DNA of 33,943 bases, from positions 1 to 33,943 of the forward strand of contig JAICFW010000161.1 of NCBI GenBank assembly GCA_025923455.1, in the 5' to 3' direction. The notes beneath the pieces were generated by a model that had not been told where the DNA came from, made no database searches, and saw only the letters and a program-made list of their open reading frames with translations. A program made the translations under genes and the position numbers. Positions within the stretch are counted from its first letter, which is position 1. Each line of letters starts with the position of its first letter. The DNA is from Nitrososphaeraceae archaeon. Its GTDB lineage: Archaea > Thermoproteota > Nitrososphaeria > Nitrososphaerales > Nitrososphaeraceae. This document shows, piece by piece, positions 8,319-17,508 of this stretch.

Positions 8319-9038
8319 TTATTTGCTTACCTGAATTAATGAAGAGTCAGTGCCAACTGCCATGACTATGTCTATCGGCAATTCCACAGTTTTTTCACCG
8401 ATTGAGACCAACACTCGCTTTGGGAGAGAAAAGGATCCATCCTTAATACCTTCAACCTTTCCAATATTTCCGGCGTTCTCTCCTCTAGTCACAATAACAC
8501 TGCATCCTTCCTTTAACTGTACATGGTTTTTGATACCAAATTTTGGTAATTCAACTAAACATGTGTCATTTACATTATATGCTTCTTCGCTTAAGAATGT
8601 TCTACCATCATGAAGGCAATATTGATATGATTTTTTCTTAGAACTAACTTTGGACTTGATTTTTCCCAACTTGAGGTTTTTTTCATTTGCGTTTATTTTT
8701 ATGGGTAATAGAGGATGTCCATTTGAAGGTACAAATCGATAAAATTCATTGGAGGGTTTAATTTCTACGGTATCCATCAAACCAACTGGAAAGTTTGGAT
8801 GATGTATCATTTTTCCATCGACGGTAATCAGACCTTTATTTAAGGATCTTTTAACTTCTCGGATATTTGAACAAACATGTAAAAGATCGCGCAAGACGAC
8901 GCCAATAGGATACGAAAGTTTTCTGGTGTGAGGTCCCGGCATTGTATTGAGAATAAACCTTGGAGATTTTCTATTTACTTGCCAGAAGCGCGGTGCAAGT
9001 TGTCGTTTTAATCTCTTATCTCCTCCTTTTTTTGCCAT
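8319..9038 (-). CDS. rps4e: Ribosomal protein S4e
   Basis: KKGGDKRLKRQLAPRFW, KRSLNKGLITVDGK, KOW-like GENAGNIGKVEGI. Confidence 0.96.
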   Translation of the reverse strand: MAKKGGDKRLKRQLAPRFWQVNRKSPRFILNTMPGPHTRKLSYPIGVVLRDLLHVCSNIREVKRSLNKGLITVDGKMIHHPNFPVGLMDTVEIKPSNEFYRFVPSNGHPLLPIKINANEKNLKLGKIKSKVSSKKKSYQYCLHDGRTFLSEEAYNVNDTCLVELPKFGIKNHVQLKEGCSVIVTRGENAGNIGKVEGIKDGSFSLPKRVLVSIGEKTVELPIDIVMAVGTDSSLIQVSK

Positions 9039-9040
9039 GA

Positions 9041-9454
9041 TTATGATTCCTCCTTAATCAATTCCTTCTTCGTTTCAACTGATTTTTTTGTTTCTTTCCC
9101 TTTTTTTGTGTTTGTGTTCTTATCAGTTGATTTTGGAATACCCTTTAGTCGATAATCATCATCAGTATTTAGAGAAATGATTTGTACATTTGAAGCATGA
9201 ACCTGTACTTTGACATTACCACCCCGTATTTTCTCTCTCTGTACACCTTCAATAGAGAGTGTCGATCTTACAGTATTCACTTTCTCAACTTTCCCCTCTA
9301 TCCCAACATATTCTCCTCTTAATATTCTAACTGTGTCACCCTTTATGACTCTCATACTTCGCTTATTGTGTTGTTCCCTTAAGTTTACAGAAAGGTTAGC
9401 TCCCAAAAATTTATCCCTTTTATGTTTTGAAATCAGTTTATAGAGCATTATCAT
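9041..9454 (-). CDS. rpl24: Ribosomal protein L24 with Lys/Glu-rich C-terminal tail
   Basis: KOW motif VIKGDTVRILRGEYVGIEGKV; operon position. Confidence 0.94.
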   Translation of the reverse strand: MIMLYKLISKHKRDKFLGANLSVNLREQHNKRSMRVIKGDTVRILRGEYVGIEGKVEKVNTVRSTLSIEGVQREKIRGGNVKVQVHASNVQIISLNTDDDYRLKGIPKSTDKNTNTKKGKETKKSVETKKELIKEES

Positions 9455-9458
9455 AACC

Positions 9459-9893
9459 TCATATTATTAATGACGCCAGATTTGCGATTCTGGGCCATTT
9501 TTCTGCAGCCTCGGCAGCGACTGGTCCTTTTATGTCAGTTCCTTTTATTTCTCCTTCTGGTGTAACCAATACTGCTGCATTGTCTTCAAATGATACTCGA
9601 ACACCGTTTAATCTCCTTATTGCATATTTTTGTCTAATAATTACTGCTCCAAACATTTGCTTTCGTAGCTCTGCATTTCCTTTTTTCACCGTAACATTTA
9701 CAAAGTCACCTACTGAGGCAGAAGGCATCCTTGAGTGTCTTCCCTTGATACGTGTAACTTGAGCAATCCTCAATATCTTCGCTCCAGTATTATCGGCACA
9801 AACCAAATTGGCCGTAATTGGTAATGCCCTTGTAATGTAGGGCTTAAATTCCTCGACTCCCTTTGCAGAGACTGCTCTACTCTTAGACGCCAC
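9459..9893 (-). CDS. rpl14: Ribosomal protein L14
   Basis: LVCADNTGAKILRIAQV, VRFEDNAAV-like motif, operon position. Confidence 0.96.
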   Translation of the reverse strand: MASKSRAVSAKGVEEFKPYITRALPITANLVCADNTGAKILRIAQVTRIKGRHSRMPSASVGDFVNVTVKKGNAELRKQMFGAVIIRQKYAIRRLNGVRVSFEDNAAVLVTPEGEIKGTDIKGPVAAEAAEKWPRIANLASLII

Positions 9894-10215
9894 TCTTTAT
9901 TACCTCCACAGTTACAAATGATACCGTTTTTGATATAGGCTTACATTCTGCAATCTTCACTTCGTCACCCTCATTTACGTCCATACACGAAGGGAGAAAT
10001 GCATGTACCTTCGAACTACTTCTCTCATATCTTTTGTATTTTCTTACTAATCTGGGGTATTCACGCGATACTACTATCATTTTATGCGCTTTTGAACTTA
10101 CAGTGATCCCTGTCAGTATTCTCCCTCTAATTGAAAGTTTACCATGAAAAGGACATAATTCATCATCACAGGTCCTTTTTGGTTCCGAAACTGTTACTCC
10201 AATATTTCTAGCCAT
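9883..10215 (-). CDS. rps17: Ribosomal protein S17
   Basis: CPFHGKLSIRGRILTGITVSSKAHKMIVV, GDEVKIAECKPISKTVSFV. Confidence 0.95.
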   Translation of the reverse strand: MARNIGVTVSEPKRTCDDELCPFHGKLSIRGRILTGITVSSKAHKMIVVSREYPRLVRKYKRYERSSSKVHAFLPSCMDVNEGDEVKIAECKPISKTVSFVTVEVIKSGV

Positions 10216-10228
10216 TATCTATCAACTA

Positions 10229-10492
10229 TCACTTAAGTAAACGATCCTCTGGTCTCCCTAATATCATAGAACCATTCATGTTACAAATCTCATCATTAAA
10301 AATCAAACTTAATCTTTGAATTGTTCTTTTAGGAATAATATATTTCTTGAAATTATTGGCAAGTGAAATTGTATTTTTAGTCTCAAAAATTATTTTACCA
10401 CTTACATTCCTTTGACTGTCAATCGATCCATAATCTATTTGTGCATTCATGCCGATGAACTCATATTTAGTAATGTAATCTTTAATTGTCAT
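10229..10492 (-). CDS. rnp1: RNase P protein component 1 (Rpp29/Pop4 homolog)
   Basis: ORF track starts at 10552, but the ATG at 10492 (MTIKDYITKYEFIGMNAQ...) overlaps the L29 stop as ATGA; archaeal operon position L29-Rpp29-S17. Confidence 0.88.
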   Translation of the reverse strand: MTIKDYITKYEFIGMNAQIDYGSIDSQRNVSGKIIFETKNTISLANNFKKYIIPKRTIQRLSLIFNDEICNMNGSMILGRPEDRLLK

Positions 10493-10695
10493 TTTGCCAA
10501 CTCCCGTTCCTTTAATATAGAATGTATTCGGGCAATGTCTCTTCTCTTCCATTTCATATTTCCAGTTTCCTTCTTAAGAGTGCCCTTTGAATTTTCAATT
10601 CTTAACTTCAACAGATCCGCTCTAATTTCTGATAACTTTGACTCTAGATCAGTGTCGTTAAATTCTCTTAATGTTTTTAACTTGAGTCTAGCCAT
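10489..10695 (-). CDS. rpl29: Ribosomal protein L29
   Basis: ELSEIRADLLKLRIENSKGTLKKETGNMKWKRRDIARIHSIL motif. Confidence 0.94.
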   Translation of the reverse strand: MARLKLKTLREFNDTDLESKLSEIRADLLKLRIENSKGTLKKETGNMKWKRRDIARIHSILKERELAK

Positions 10696-11501
10696 TACGT
10701 TTCACTTTTGTTTACGATTACTTCGTTAACTTGATTATCAATAATATCTTTACTCTCTGTATTCTCTGTCTTTGTCTCTGTATGCTCTGTCTTTGTCTCT
10801 GAATCAGCCGGAACATCTTGCTCACTAGTTTCAACCTTATTTTCACCTTGGGTTTCTTTTTCAGCCACACCTTCACTTATCGGAATTTCAGTTTCAGCCT
10901 TGGGTTGAGCTTCAGCCTCTAAATCAAAATCACGATGAACTTCTTCCCTAATTGCAATCTTTAATTTTATTCCAACCAATCCCATTTTTGTTAACATACT
11001 CCTTGTCGCATTTCTAACCACTTCTTCGGCAACCTTCCCGCTTTTGGGGATTATTCCTGCTGTATGCTTTTCAAAATGGGCACGCTCACCTCTAAGTTTG
11101 CCAGAAACTGTGATTTCCACACCCAAAGCTCCGGCTCCCATTATGGTGTTTATAGTCCATAGCGAAGCTCTTCTAAATGCAGTTCCTCTTTCAATCAATT
11201 GCGCAATTCTATTTGCCATAATGTTTGGATTTAGTTCAGGTTTAGTAACTTCAGTCACAGAAACCTGTGCATTCTCCAAATTAAACTGCTGTTCTAATCT
11301 AGATGTCAAATCTCTGATTCCACTCCCTTTTCTTCCAATAACAAGACCAGGTCTAATAACAAAAAGTGTTATTTTGGTACCTATTGGGGTTTTTTGCACC
11401 TCTGCTCCCCCATAACCGGCATCCGTTAAAGTAGAACTCAAGTATTCATTGAGTTCCATGTTTCTGAAATTATTCTTCATTACATTTTTTATTGCACTCA
11501 A
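10695..11501 (-). CDS. rps3: Ribosomal protein S3 with long acidic repetitive C-terminal extension
   Basis: KH domain VIGRKGSGIRDLTSRLEQQF, GALGVEITVSGKLRGERA; tail rich in E/T/K. Confidence 0.95.
   Translation of the reverse strand: MSAIKNVMKNNFRNMELNEYLSSTLTDAGYGGAEVQKTPIGTKITLFVIRPGLVIGRKGSGIRDLTSRLEQQFNLENAQVSVTEVTKPELNPNIMANRIAQLIERGTAFRRASLWTINTIMGAGALGVEITVSGKLRGERAHFEKHTAGIIPKSGKVAEEVVRNATRSMLTKMGLVGIKLKIAIREEVHRDFDLEAEAQPKAETEIPISEGVAEKETQGENKVETSEQDVPADSETKTEHTETKTENTESKDIIDNQVNEVIVNKSET
10759..10800 (-). repeat. 21-nt in-frame tandem repeat (2 units plus a partial) in the S3 C-terminal tail
   Basis: gtattctctgtctttgtctct / gtatgctctgtctttgtctct, one mismatch; encodes ETKTE(H/N)T-type repeats. 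Confidence 0.88.
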
Positions 11502-11971
11502 GATACTCTACCCTCCCTTGCTACGATCTCTACATGTGTCAACGTGTCTACTTTGGGGCTAGATCTTCCCATGGCCCGGGGGATAAATCGCTTAAGTTTT
11601 GTTCCTTTGTGAATAACACATGAGACTATTTCCAACCTGTCTAGATCCATACCCTTGTATTCTGCATTTGATTCTAAATTATCTAAAAGACGTAGAAATT
11701 CTTCACAAGCCTTCTTTGGAAATCTTCCAGAAAAAAAACCATCCATAATATTTGATCTATGTGCCACTTCATTGTGATGTCTTCTATATGGAACTGCAAC
11801 TCTCTTTTCGATTGCCTGATCCAAAACATTCCTTGCCCTTTCAATCGAAAGCCCCTTTATAGCTAGAGCAATTTCTCTGGCATGTTTATGTGATATGTCG
11901 GTTTCCCTTAACGCCGCCCGGACATGCTTGTTCTTGTCAAATTGTGAAAAAGAGTAAGAATATGTTGGCAA
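11498..11971 (-). CDS. rpl22: Ribosomal protein L22
   Basis: SHKHAREIALAIKGLSIERARNVLDQAI; FIPRAMGRSSPKVDTLTHVEIV. Confidence 0.95.
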   Translation of the reverse strand: MPTYSYSFSQFDKNKHVRAALRETDISHKHAREIALAIKGLSIERARNVLDQAIEKRVAVPYRRHHNEVAHRSNIMDGFFSGRFPKKACEEFLRLLDNLESNAEYKGMDLDRLEIVSCVIHKGTKLKRFIPRAMGRSSPKVDTLTHVEIVAREGRVS

Positions 11972-11977
11972 AATCTA

Positions 11978-12385
11978 TCACTTTAATGGGACGTATAGAC
12001 TTGATCTGGAAGCCCCTACTCCAGGTGCACCGTGCTGAACTCTCCTGTTTGTTATTGAATATTCGCCCAAATAATGTCCAATCATTTCAGGTTTTATGGT
12101 AATTGGATTAAACTCCTTGCCGTTATGAATATTAATAGTAATTCCAACCATGTCTGGAAGAATTATCATGTCCCTCACATGAGTTCGTATAGGTTCATTT
12201 GAATTGCCTTCTCTAACGTTTTTAATTCGTTCACGTAATTTTCTTTTTTCATCATTCATGTATTTTCCAACTCTCTTATCCAAAGAACGCCTCTGTCTAG
12301 CATTTAACAATGGTAAAAGGGCTTCTATTGATAGATTCTTTAATTGATCTACGTTAAGACCTCTAAATCTAAATTCACGAACCAA
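11978..12385 (-). CDS. rps19: Ribosomal protein S19
   Basis: FRGLNVDQLKNLSIEALLPLLNARQRRSL; HVRDMIILPDMVGITINIHNGKEFNPITIKPEMIGHYLGEY. Confidence 0.96.
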   Translation of the reverse strand: MVREFRFRGLNVDQLKNLSIEALLPLLNARQRRSLDKRVGKYMNDEKRKLRERIKNVREGNSNEPIRTHVRDMIILPDMVGITINIHNGKEFNPITIKPEMIGHYLGEYSITNRRVQHGAPGVGASRSSLYVPLK

Positions 12386-12437
12386 TTAGATGATCAGCTC
12401 CAAAATACTCCTTTTAAATTTAACTAGAAAAATCAAT

Positions 12438-12713
12438 TTAAACCAAACCTAATCTTGTGGCAAGTTGCCGTGCTTCGTCATCTTTGACGAATCTAATAAT
12501 GGCTTTTTTTCCTTGAATTGTCCTGAAGATATTAACTTCTTTGACATTACCTTCATACATTGTTTCAATTGCTTCACTTACATCTTTTTTACTTGCTCTG
12601 TCAGCGACAATAAACGTTAACTTGTTTTCCTTTTCTATCAAATTAAACGTCTTTTCTGTAATATAAGGTCGGAGAATAATTGAATGAATGTTATCGTCTA
12701 TTTTCTCACTCAT
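12438..12713 (-). CDS. rpl23: Ribosomal protein L23
   Basis: Likely start is the internal ATG at 12713 (MSEKIDDNIHSIILRPYITEKT), overlapping the L4 stop as ATGA rather than the track's 12746. Confidence 0.94.
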   Translation of the reverse strand: MSEKIDDNIHSIILRPYITEKTFNLIEKENKLTFIVADRASKKDVSEAIETMYEGNVKEVNIFRTIQGKKAIIRFVKDDEARQLATRLGLV

Positions 12714-13525
12714 AGTTCTTTCACCATACTCTGTACTCTTGACCAAACTGTATTTATCTTATTCATGTAATCAATAGCATTCTTTGTATAGATTGTTAAT
12801 CTAACTGGTTTTGTTCCTGGGGCAAGGTCCATTATGCTGAGGTTTTCTGCAGAGACAACATTAACTCCAGGTAATGATTTCTTTAGTTTACTTATTGGGG
12901 AACCTTTTGATGTAACTATTAGGCAGCTCAGAGCTGTATGTCTCTTTCTTCCACGTCGTCGTGGTTTACCAGAAGGCACCCTTACTATATTTGTAGATCT
13001 TTCTAGATCCTCCTCCAAGCCTAATGAAATCAGTGCTTTTCTTAATTCTGTAGTTTTTGTAATCTTCTCTAAATCATTTGAAACAACTATTGGAAATTCA
13101 GAAATCTTGCCTACTTTGTGACCTCTCTTTTCGATTATATCTTTATTTGATGTCGCTGCAATTGCAGAGCAAAAACCAAGTTGCTTTTCTTTCTTGTTTA
13201 TTTTTTTGTGGATTACTTTCCATGAAACTGGAGGATGAGCCAATCTTCCACTCCTAACACTAGCAACACCTGCTGCTTGGCCTGCACGTTGAAATCCTTC
13301 ACCTCTTGCTCTTGCAATTCTTGCTATACCCAAGCCAGTATTGCGAGATTCAGCACTTACCATCTCGCCAGCTGCAGGATATCTTCCCTGTGGTTGAAAC
13401 TGTGATGAAAGGACGTTAACATATACTTTTTTTATGATCTCTGGCCTATAAGGTGTATTAAAAACAGTGGGTAATTCTAGGGATTCAATTTGCTTTCCAC
13501 GTAAGTCCTTAAGTCCAACTTTCAT
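12710..13525 (-). CDS. rpl4: Ribosomal protein L4
   Basis: RNTGLGIARIARARGEGFQRAGQAAGVASVRSGRLAHPP; operon position. Confidence 0.95.
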   Translation of the reverse strand: MKVGLKDLRGKQIESLELPTVFNTPYRPEIIKKVYVNVLSSQFQPQGRYPAAGEMVSAESRNTGLGIARIARARGEGFQRAGQAAGVASVRSGRLAHPPVSWKVIHKKINKKEKQLGFCSAIAATSNKDIIEKRGHKVGKISEFPIVVSNDLEKITKTTELRKALISLGLEEDLERSTNIVRVPSGKPRRRGRKRHTALSCLIVTSKGSPISKLKKSLPGVNVVSAENLSIMDLAPGTKPVRLTIYTKNAIDYMNKINTVWSRVQSMVKEL

Positions 13526-14520
13526 TTGACTAAAACCTCCAAAACTTTAGGTTCTATAACTTTCTTACTACTAGCTCTAATTGGAAAGCGCATTTTGATT
13601 AACCTTTTAGGAACTCCTGCGACGGAACCTTTTACAATAATGTAATCATTTTTCACAAGACCATAATGTTCGAATCCACCTTTGGGATTAATCTTGAAAT
13701 CGCTATCTTTGTCAGAATTAGATATTATCAAAATTCGCTTATTGTATTCTGTTCTCTGATGAAATCCCCTCTGTCCTTGTCTTGGAACAGTATATGTGAC
13801 AACTGCAGGAGAAATCGGACCCAGGGTTCCAAGTGCCCTGACACTTTTTCTTGATTTATGCTGTTTTCTTTTAACACCAAATCTAGTAATTGGGCCTTCA
13901 ACACCCTTTCCTCGAGTTATCGCGGATATGTCAATAAACTGTCCTGCTTCAAACACATCTTTGATATTTATCTGTTTTCCAAAGTTATTAAGTACATAAT
14001 CAATTTTTGATTTCGTATCCTTCCCACCAATGGGTATTTCCCAGACAAATGGTTTCTTCTGAGACAACGAAGCACTACTTGGATACGAAGATACAACTGC
14101 TACAACATGCTTAATTTTATCAACATGAGAATTGATTTCTTCCAGTTTACCTTCTTTGAATTTGAATGGGGCTTTCTTTGACAGAAGTTTGTCGCTTTCT
14201 TTTGCAAAAGCATCAAAAACTGCATTTTTCCCATAGGTAGTTTCTGTATATCCCCTGACTCCAATTATTTTCAAAGGAGGAGTAGCTATAAGAGTAGATG
14301 AATTCATGATGTTTTTACCAAAATTAGGTGTTTTTTCTCTATCGTCAACAGATAATACATTTAAATTCGTAACTTTATACCCGGCAAAACCTAGTAATGA
14401 TGATTTCTCCAACTTAGGATCCGCCCAGCTTCTTATCCTAGATTCGAGACTTCGTGCACGCACTCTTGGGTAGAATGCCATACTTCCACGTCTAGGTGCA
14501 CTATATTTTCGGTGACCCAT
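13522..14520 (-). CDS. rpl3: Ribosomal protein L3
   Basis: MGHRKYSAPRRGSMAFYPRVRARS; TRGKGVEGPITRFGVKRKQHKSRKSVRALGTLGPISPAVV. Confidence 0.97.
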   Translation of the reverse strand: MGHRKYSAPRRGSMAFYPRVRARSLESRIRSWADPKLEKSSLLGFAGYKVTNLNVLSVDDREKTPNFGKNIMNSSTLIATPPLKIIGVRGYTETTYGKNAVFDAFAKESDKLLSKKAPFKFKEGKLEEINSHVDKIKHVVAVVSSYPSSASLSQKKPFVWEIPIGGKDTKSKIDYVLNNFGKQINIKDVFEAGQFIDISAITRGKGVEGPITRFGVKRKQHKSRKSVRALGTLGPISPAVVTYTVPRQGQRGFHQRTEYNKRILIISNSDKDSDFKINPKGGFEHYGLVKNDYIIVKGSVAGVPKRLIKMRFPIRASSKKVIEPKVLEVLVK

Positions 14521-14522
14521 GA

Positions 14523-14627
14523 TTAATCCGTTTTTTGCTTTCCCTTTAATAAATTAATAACTTCAGGAGCGAGTGCATTGCAAGTCAATCTAGCTTTCTC
14601 ATTCTCGAAAAAACCTGAATCAGCCAA
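14523..14627 (-). CDS. Possible 34-aa micro-ORF (TTG start) between the SPOUT methyltransferase and L3
   Basis: Hand translation: (M)ADSGFFENEKARLTCNALAPEVINLLKGKQKTD*; start TTG is immediately after the TGA of the upstream gene. Confidence 0.3.
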   Translation of the reverse strand: MADSGFFENEKARLTCNALAPEVINLLKGKQKTD

Positions 14628-15452
14628 TCACGCGCGTAGGTAATTGTTAATGATTGATAGCGTACCCAAAATTGCCTCTTCTAATCTTACTGTTTGAGTA
14701 CCTTGCAGGGGAAACATGTTCAAGAAATTATCGGCGGATGAAATTTTCTTATTCTCTGACTCCAATATTTTTCTCAGTCCAAGTTTAGGACTGCCAAAAA
14801 GAACAATAAAATTCTCTGACGCTCTAATTTTATTCAAAAGAATGTCTACATGCTTTGTAAATGAAGCGCCCTCCACTGATGTCATTAGGAGTGCATTTTT
14901 CGTATCCGCAAGTATTGCGGATAATGAATCTGCGAATTGAACATCGTATCCCCAATAACCATTCACATTGTCTTTTGAAATGTCTTCTGCTACCAATTGA
15001 GGATTTTTGATAATTCTTACTAGAACTTTTCCTAATTGGGATCCCCTATACCTTATCATTTTTTCAAGTCCGACATCCACATACAAAGAACCGTTTTGTT
15101 TTATTGCAAATCCAAATCTAACATCACCATCTTTAATTTTATTCATTTGAATCGAAGTCATATGGTGCGGGGATTTTATAGGTGGTAAAGTTCCTGCGTG
15201 TTTTAATATCCACATTTTGGGGTAGATTTTTTTTCGAAGGTATGGCGGTGTGTCAAGATATTCGAGTATTGTCTTAATAATTTGCTTATCCATTTTTTCA
15301 GTTTTTACGCTTCTGTCATGGTAAACAATGATTCTACTAACGCAAAATATTGAACATGCGCGTGAGATCTGAGAAATCTTGTAACTCTTGTCTAAAATCG
15401 ATTGAGAATCAATAAGACAAGAGTCAGGAATTGCGATGCATAGATTGGTCAA
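14628..15452 (-). CDS. SPOUT-family RNA methyltransferase (COG2106/DUF171-like)
   Basis: DTPPYLRKKIYPKMWILKHAGTLPPIKSPHH; FIVLFGSPKLGLRKIL; NMFPLQGTQTVRLEEAILGTLSIIN knot motif; upstream of L3. Confidence 0.9.
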   Translation of the reverse strand: MTNLCIAIPDSCLIDSQSILDKSYKISQISRACSIFCVSRIIVYHDRSVKTEKMDKQIIKTILEYLDTPPYLRKKIYPKMWILKHAGTLPPIKSPHHMTSIQMNKIKDGDVRFGFAIKQNGSLYVDVGLEKMIRYRGSQLGKVLVRIIKNPQLVAEDISKDNVNGYWGYDVQFADSLSAILADTKNALLMTSVEGASFTKHVDILLNKIRASENFIVLFGSPKLGLRKILESENKKISSADNFLNMFPLQGTQTVRLEEAILGTLSIINNYLRA

Positions 15453-15469
15453 ATAAAATACTAAACCGT

Positions 15470-16141
15470 TTATTCTGATAATAATTTTTCTATGGTAGCA
15501 CTCATTAGGCCTGTGGCTCCAAATGTAGTTTCACGAAGAATACCTTTCTTGTCAATAAATATTGTTGAAGGAGTACCTCTCAAAGAATATTCTTCAAAAG
15601 TGAGCGGACTGTAAGGTTTTGTTTCTAAATATGATTTAACACGTGAAATTACTTGTTCTTTATCTTTTTGATGATACAAGTCAAAATCAGGAATGTTGGC
15701 ATTGACAACCTCCATAATTTTTTTTTCATCGATTGGAAGTTTTTCCTTTAAAAGTTTATCCATCGCTACTGGAAATGGGATGCTATATGTTAGGATTCCT
15801 CCATCTAGTAACTTACTTTGATATGTAAGAGTAGTAAGGGTTTCACCAATCACCTTCTTTTCATTTAATAGCAATCTTAAATTTTCAACTGTATTCTTGT
15901 CAAAGTCCTCAAATGCGGTGGCAAGTCCTAATATAATAACCCCGTCATTTTTGTATTTGTTATAATTGTCAATTGCTTCAGGTATTCCGTAAATGAAACA
16001 CCCTGGACAATTTACTTGGAAAACTTCCACAACAACTACTTTACCCTGAAAATCTTTCAGGTTAATTGGACCCCCCTGTACCCATTCACTAACTTGAAGA
16101 TCTGGTGCAGGAGAGCCAGTTTTAACTGTCACAAAATTCAC
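15470..16141 (-). CDS. Thioredoxin-like redoxin (TlpA/AhpC-TSA type)
   Basis: GSPAPDLQVSEWVQGGPINLKDFQGKVVVVEVFQVNCPGC and RGTPSTIFIDKKGILR. Confidence 0.88.
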   Translation of the reverse strand: MNFVTVKTGSPAPDLQVSEWVQGGPINLKDFQGKVVVVEVFQVNCPGCFIYGIPEAIDNYNKYKNDGVIILGLATAFEDFDKNTVENLRLLLNEKKVIGETLTTLTYQSKLLDGGILTYSIPFPVAMDKLLKEKLPIDEKKIMEVVNANIPDFDLYHQKDKEQVISRVKSYLETKPYSPLTFEEYSLRGTPSTIFIDKKGILRETTFGATGLMSATIEKLLSE

Positions 16142-16200
16142 AGCTGTTCTTGAATATTTAAATCAATATTAATTGAAATTAAGTTTAAGAAAATTAAAGA

Positions 16201-16944
16201 TTATTGAGGAGGAGTCCTTTTACTGGCGTTCTCTTTTGACTTTGAGGCATAGCCATCAATTTCATTATTTTCAATTCGCTTCATTCTCTTCGTTTTGCTA
16301 TCAATTTGTGCCATTTTTATATGTCTCGTCCCAGTCTTTTCTTCACTAACCAGGTAAATTGATTCCAACGCTAGACTACTTGCATCTTCCATACTTATAT
16401 CAGCATGATAGTTTTTTTCGAGAAATTCATTTACTTGATCACTGCCATTTCCTATGGCAACAGCGTCATATCCAATGTAGGTACCACTCGGATCGGTTTG
16501 AAATAATGATGCGCCATTCTTGTCAACACCCGCAAGGATTAACGCAACACCATATGGCCTTACTCCAGCGTACTGTGTAAATTGCTGTGCCATATCCGCG
16601 AGATTTTTCGCTACTCCTTCAACGTCGACCGGTTCATCGTATATCAGTCTATTACTTTGAGCGAAAAATCTTGCATGATCAACTTGAGTTCTCGCATCAG
16701 GAATATATCCTGCTGCTGCAACTCCTATATGATCATCTATTTGAAATATTTTTTGAGTGACATCAGAAACTTGTAATTTCCTAGCTTTTTCTTCTACTGC
16801 TAATACTACACCGTCCTTACTTTTGAGTCCAACCGCTAGGGTTCCTCTTCTTACAGTCTCTATGGCGTATTCTACTTGGTATAATCTCCCGTCAGGCGAA
16901 AATACCGTAATTGCTCTATCATAACCAGCTGCTGCAGGTAACAA
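16201..16944 (-). CDS. psmA: Proteasome subunit alpha
   Basis: AAGYDRAITVFSPDGRLYQVEYAIETVRRGTLAVGLKSKDGVVLAVE signature. Confidence 0.97.
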   Translation of the reverse strand: MLPAAAGYDRAITVFSPDGRLYQVEYAIETVRRGTLAVGLKSKDGVVLAVEEKARKLQVSDVTQKIFQIDDHIGVAAAGYIPDARTQVDHARFFAQSNRLIYDEPVDVEGVAKNLADMAQQFTQYAGVRPYGVALILAGVDKNGASLFQTDPSGTYIGYDAVAIGNGSDQVNEFLEKNYHADISMEDASSLALESIYLVSEEKTGTRHIKMAQIDSKTKRMKRIENNEIDGYASKSKENASKRTPPQ

Positions 16945-17037
16945 ATCAGCTCTAACTTGATTGCATTCGTTAATTTAAATTTACCTTAGTATCATACTTT
17001 AAATTGTCACGTAATTTTTTAAAAGTCAGTACAAAGA

Positions 17038-17454
17038 TTGGAAGAAGAAATAAAGTTTCAAGGCCACAAGAATGTACTTTCGCTTCACTCTAGGACTATT
17101 GAAATAACAAAGGATCTCGATTTAACGAAGAATGGTGATTGCATTTTGGGTGTTTCAGCCAACAAAGCGTGCAATGATTTGAATTCTTCAATGAAAAATA
17201 GGTTAAAGACAAGTGGTACTCTAGTAAAAATATCAATTGTTGTGGAGCCAATTGAATTTGAATTGTCAGGCTACGGAAGCAATTCTTTGGAAATTTCACA
17301 CGATCATGACATAGTGTTAAGGAAATCAAATTACGTGGATTCAAGAACTTTAGCTGTTTCATGTGATAAATCTGCGTTGGATATTCCAAGAAACCTTGTA
17401 AACTTACTGACTAGTGCAGAAACGAAGGGAATAATGAGGATTAATGTGGAATGA
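17038..17454 (+). CDS. DUF371 family protein
   Basis: EEIKFQGHKNVLSLHSRTIEITKDLDLTKNGDCILGVSANKACNDL; TTG start. Confidence 0.82.
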   Translation: MEEEIKFQGHKNVLSLHSRTIEITKDLDLTKNGDCILGVSANKACNDLNSSMKNRLKTSGTLVKISIVVEPIEFELSGYGSNSLEISHDHDIVLRKSNYVDSRTLAVSCDKSALDIPRNLVNLLTSAETKGIMRINVE

Positions 17455-17508
17455 GCGGAACGTACTTTTGTTCGTCAAAAAGCACTCGGGAATTGTGGAA
17501 ACTCTGAT

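Noticed and set aside
11044-11415. 123-aa plus-strand ORF
   Set aside because: Antisense to the conserved KH region of S3; no recognisable motif.
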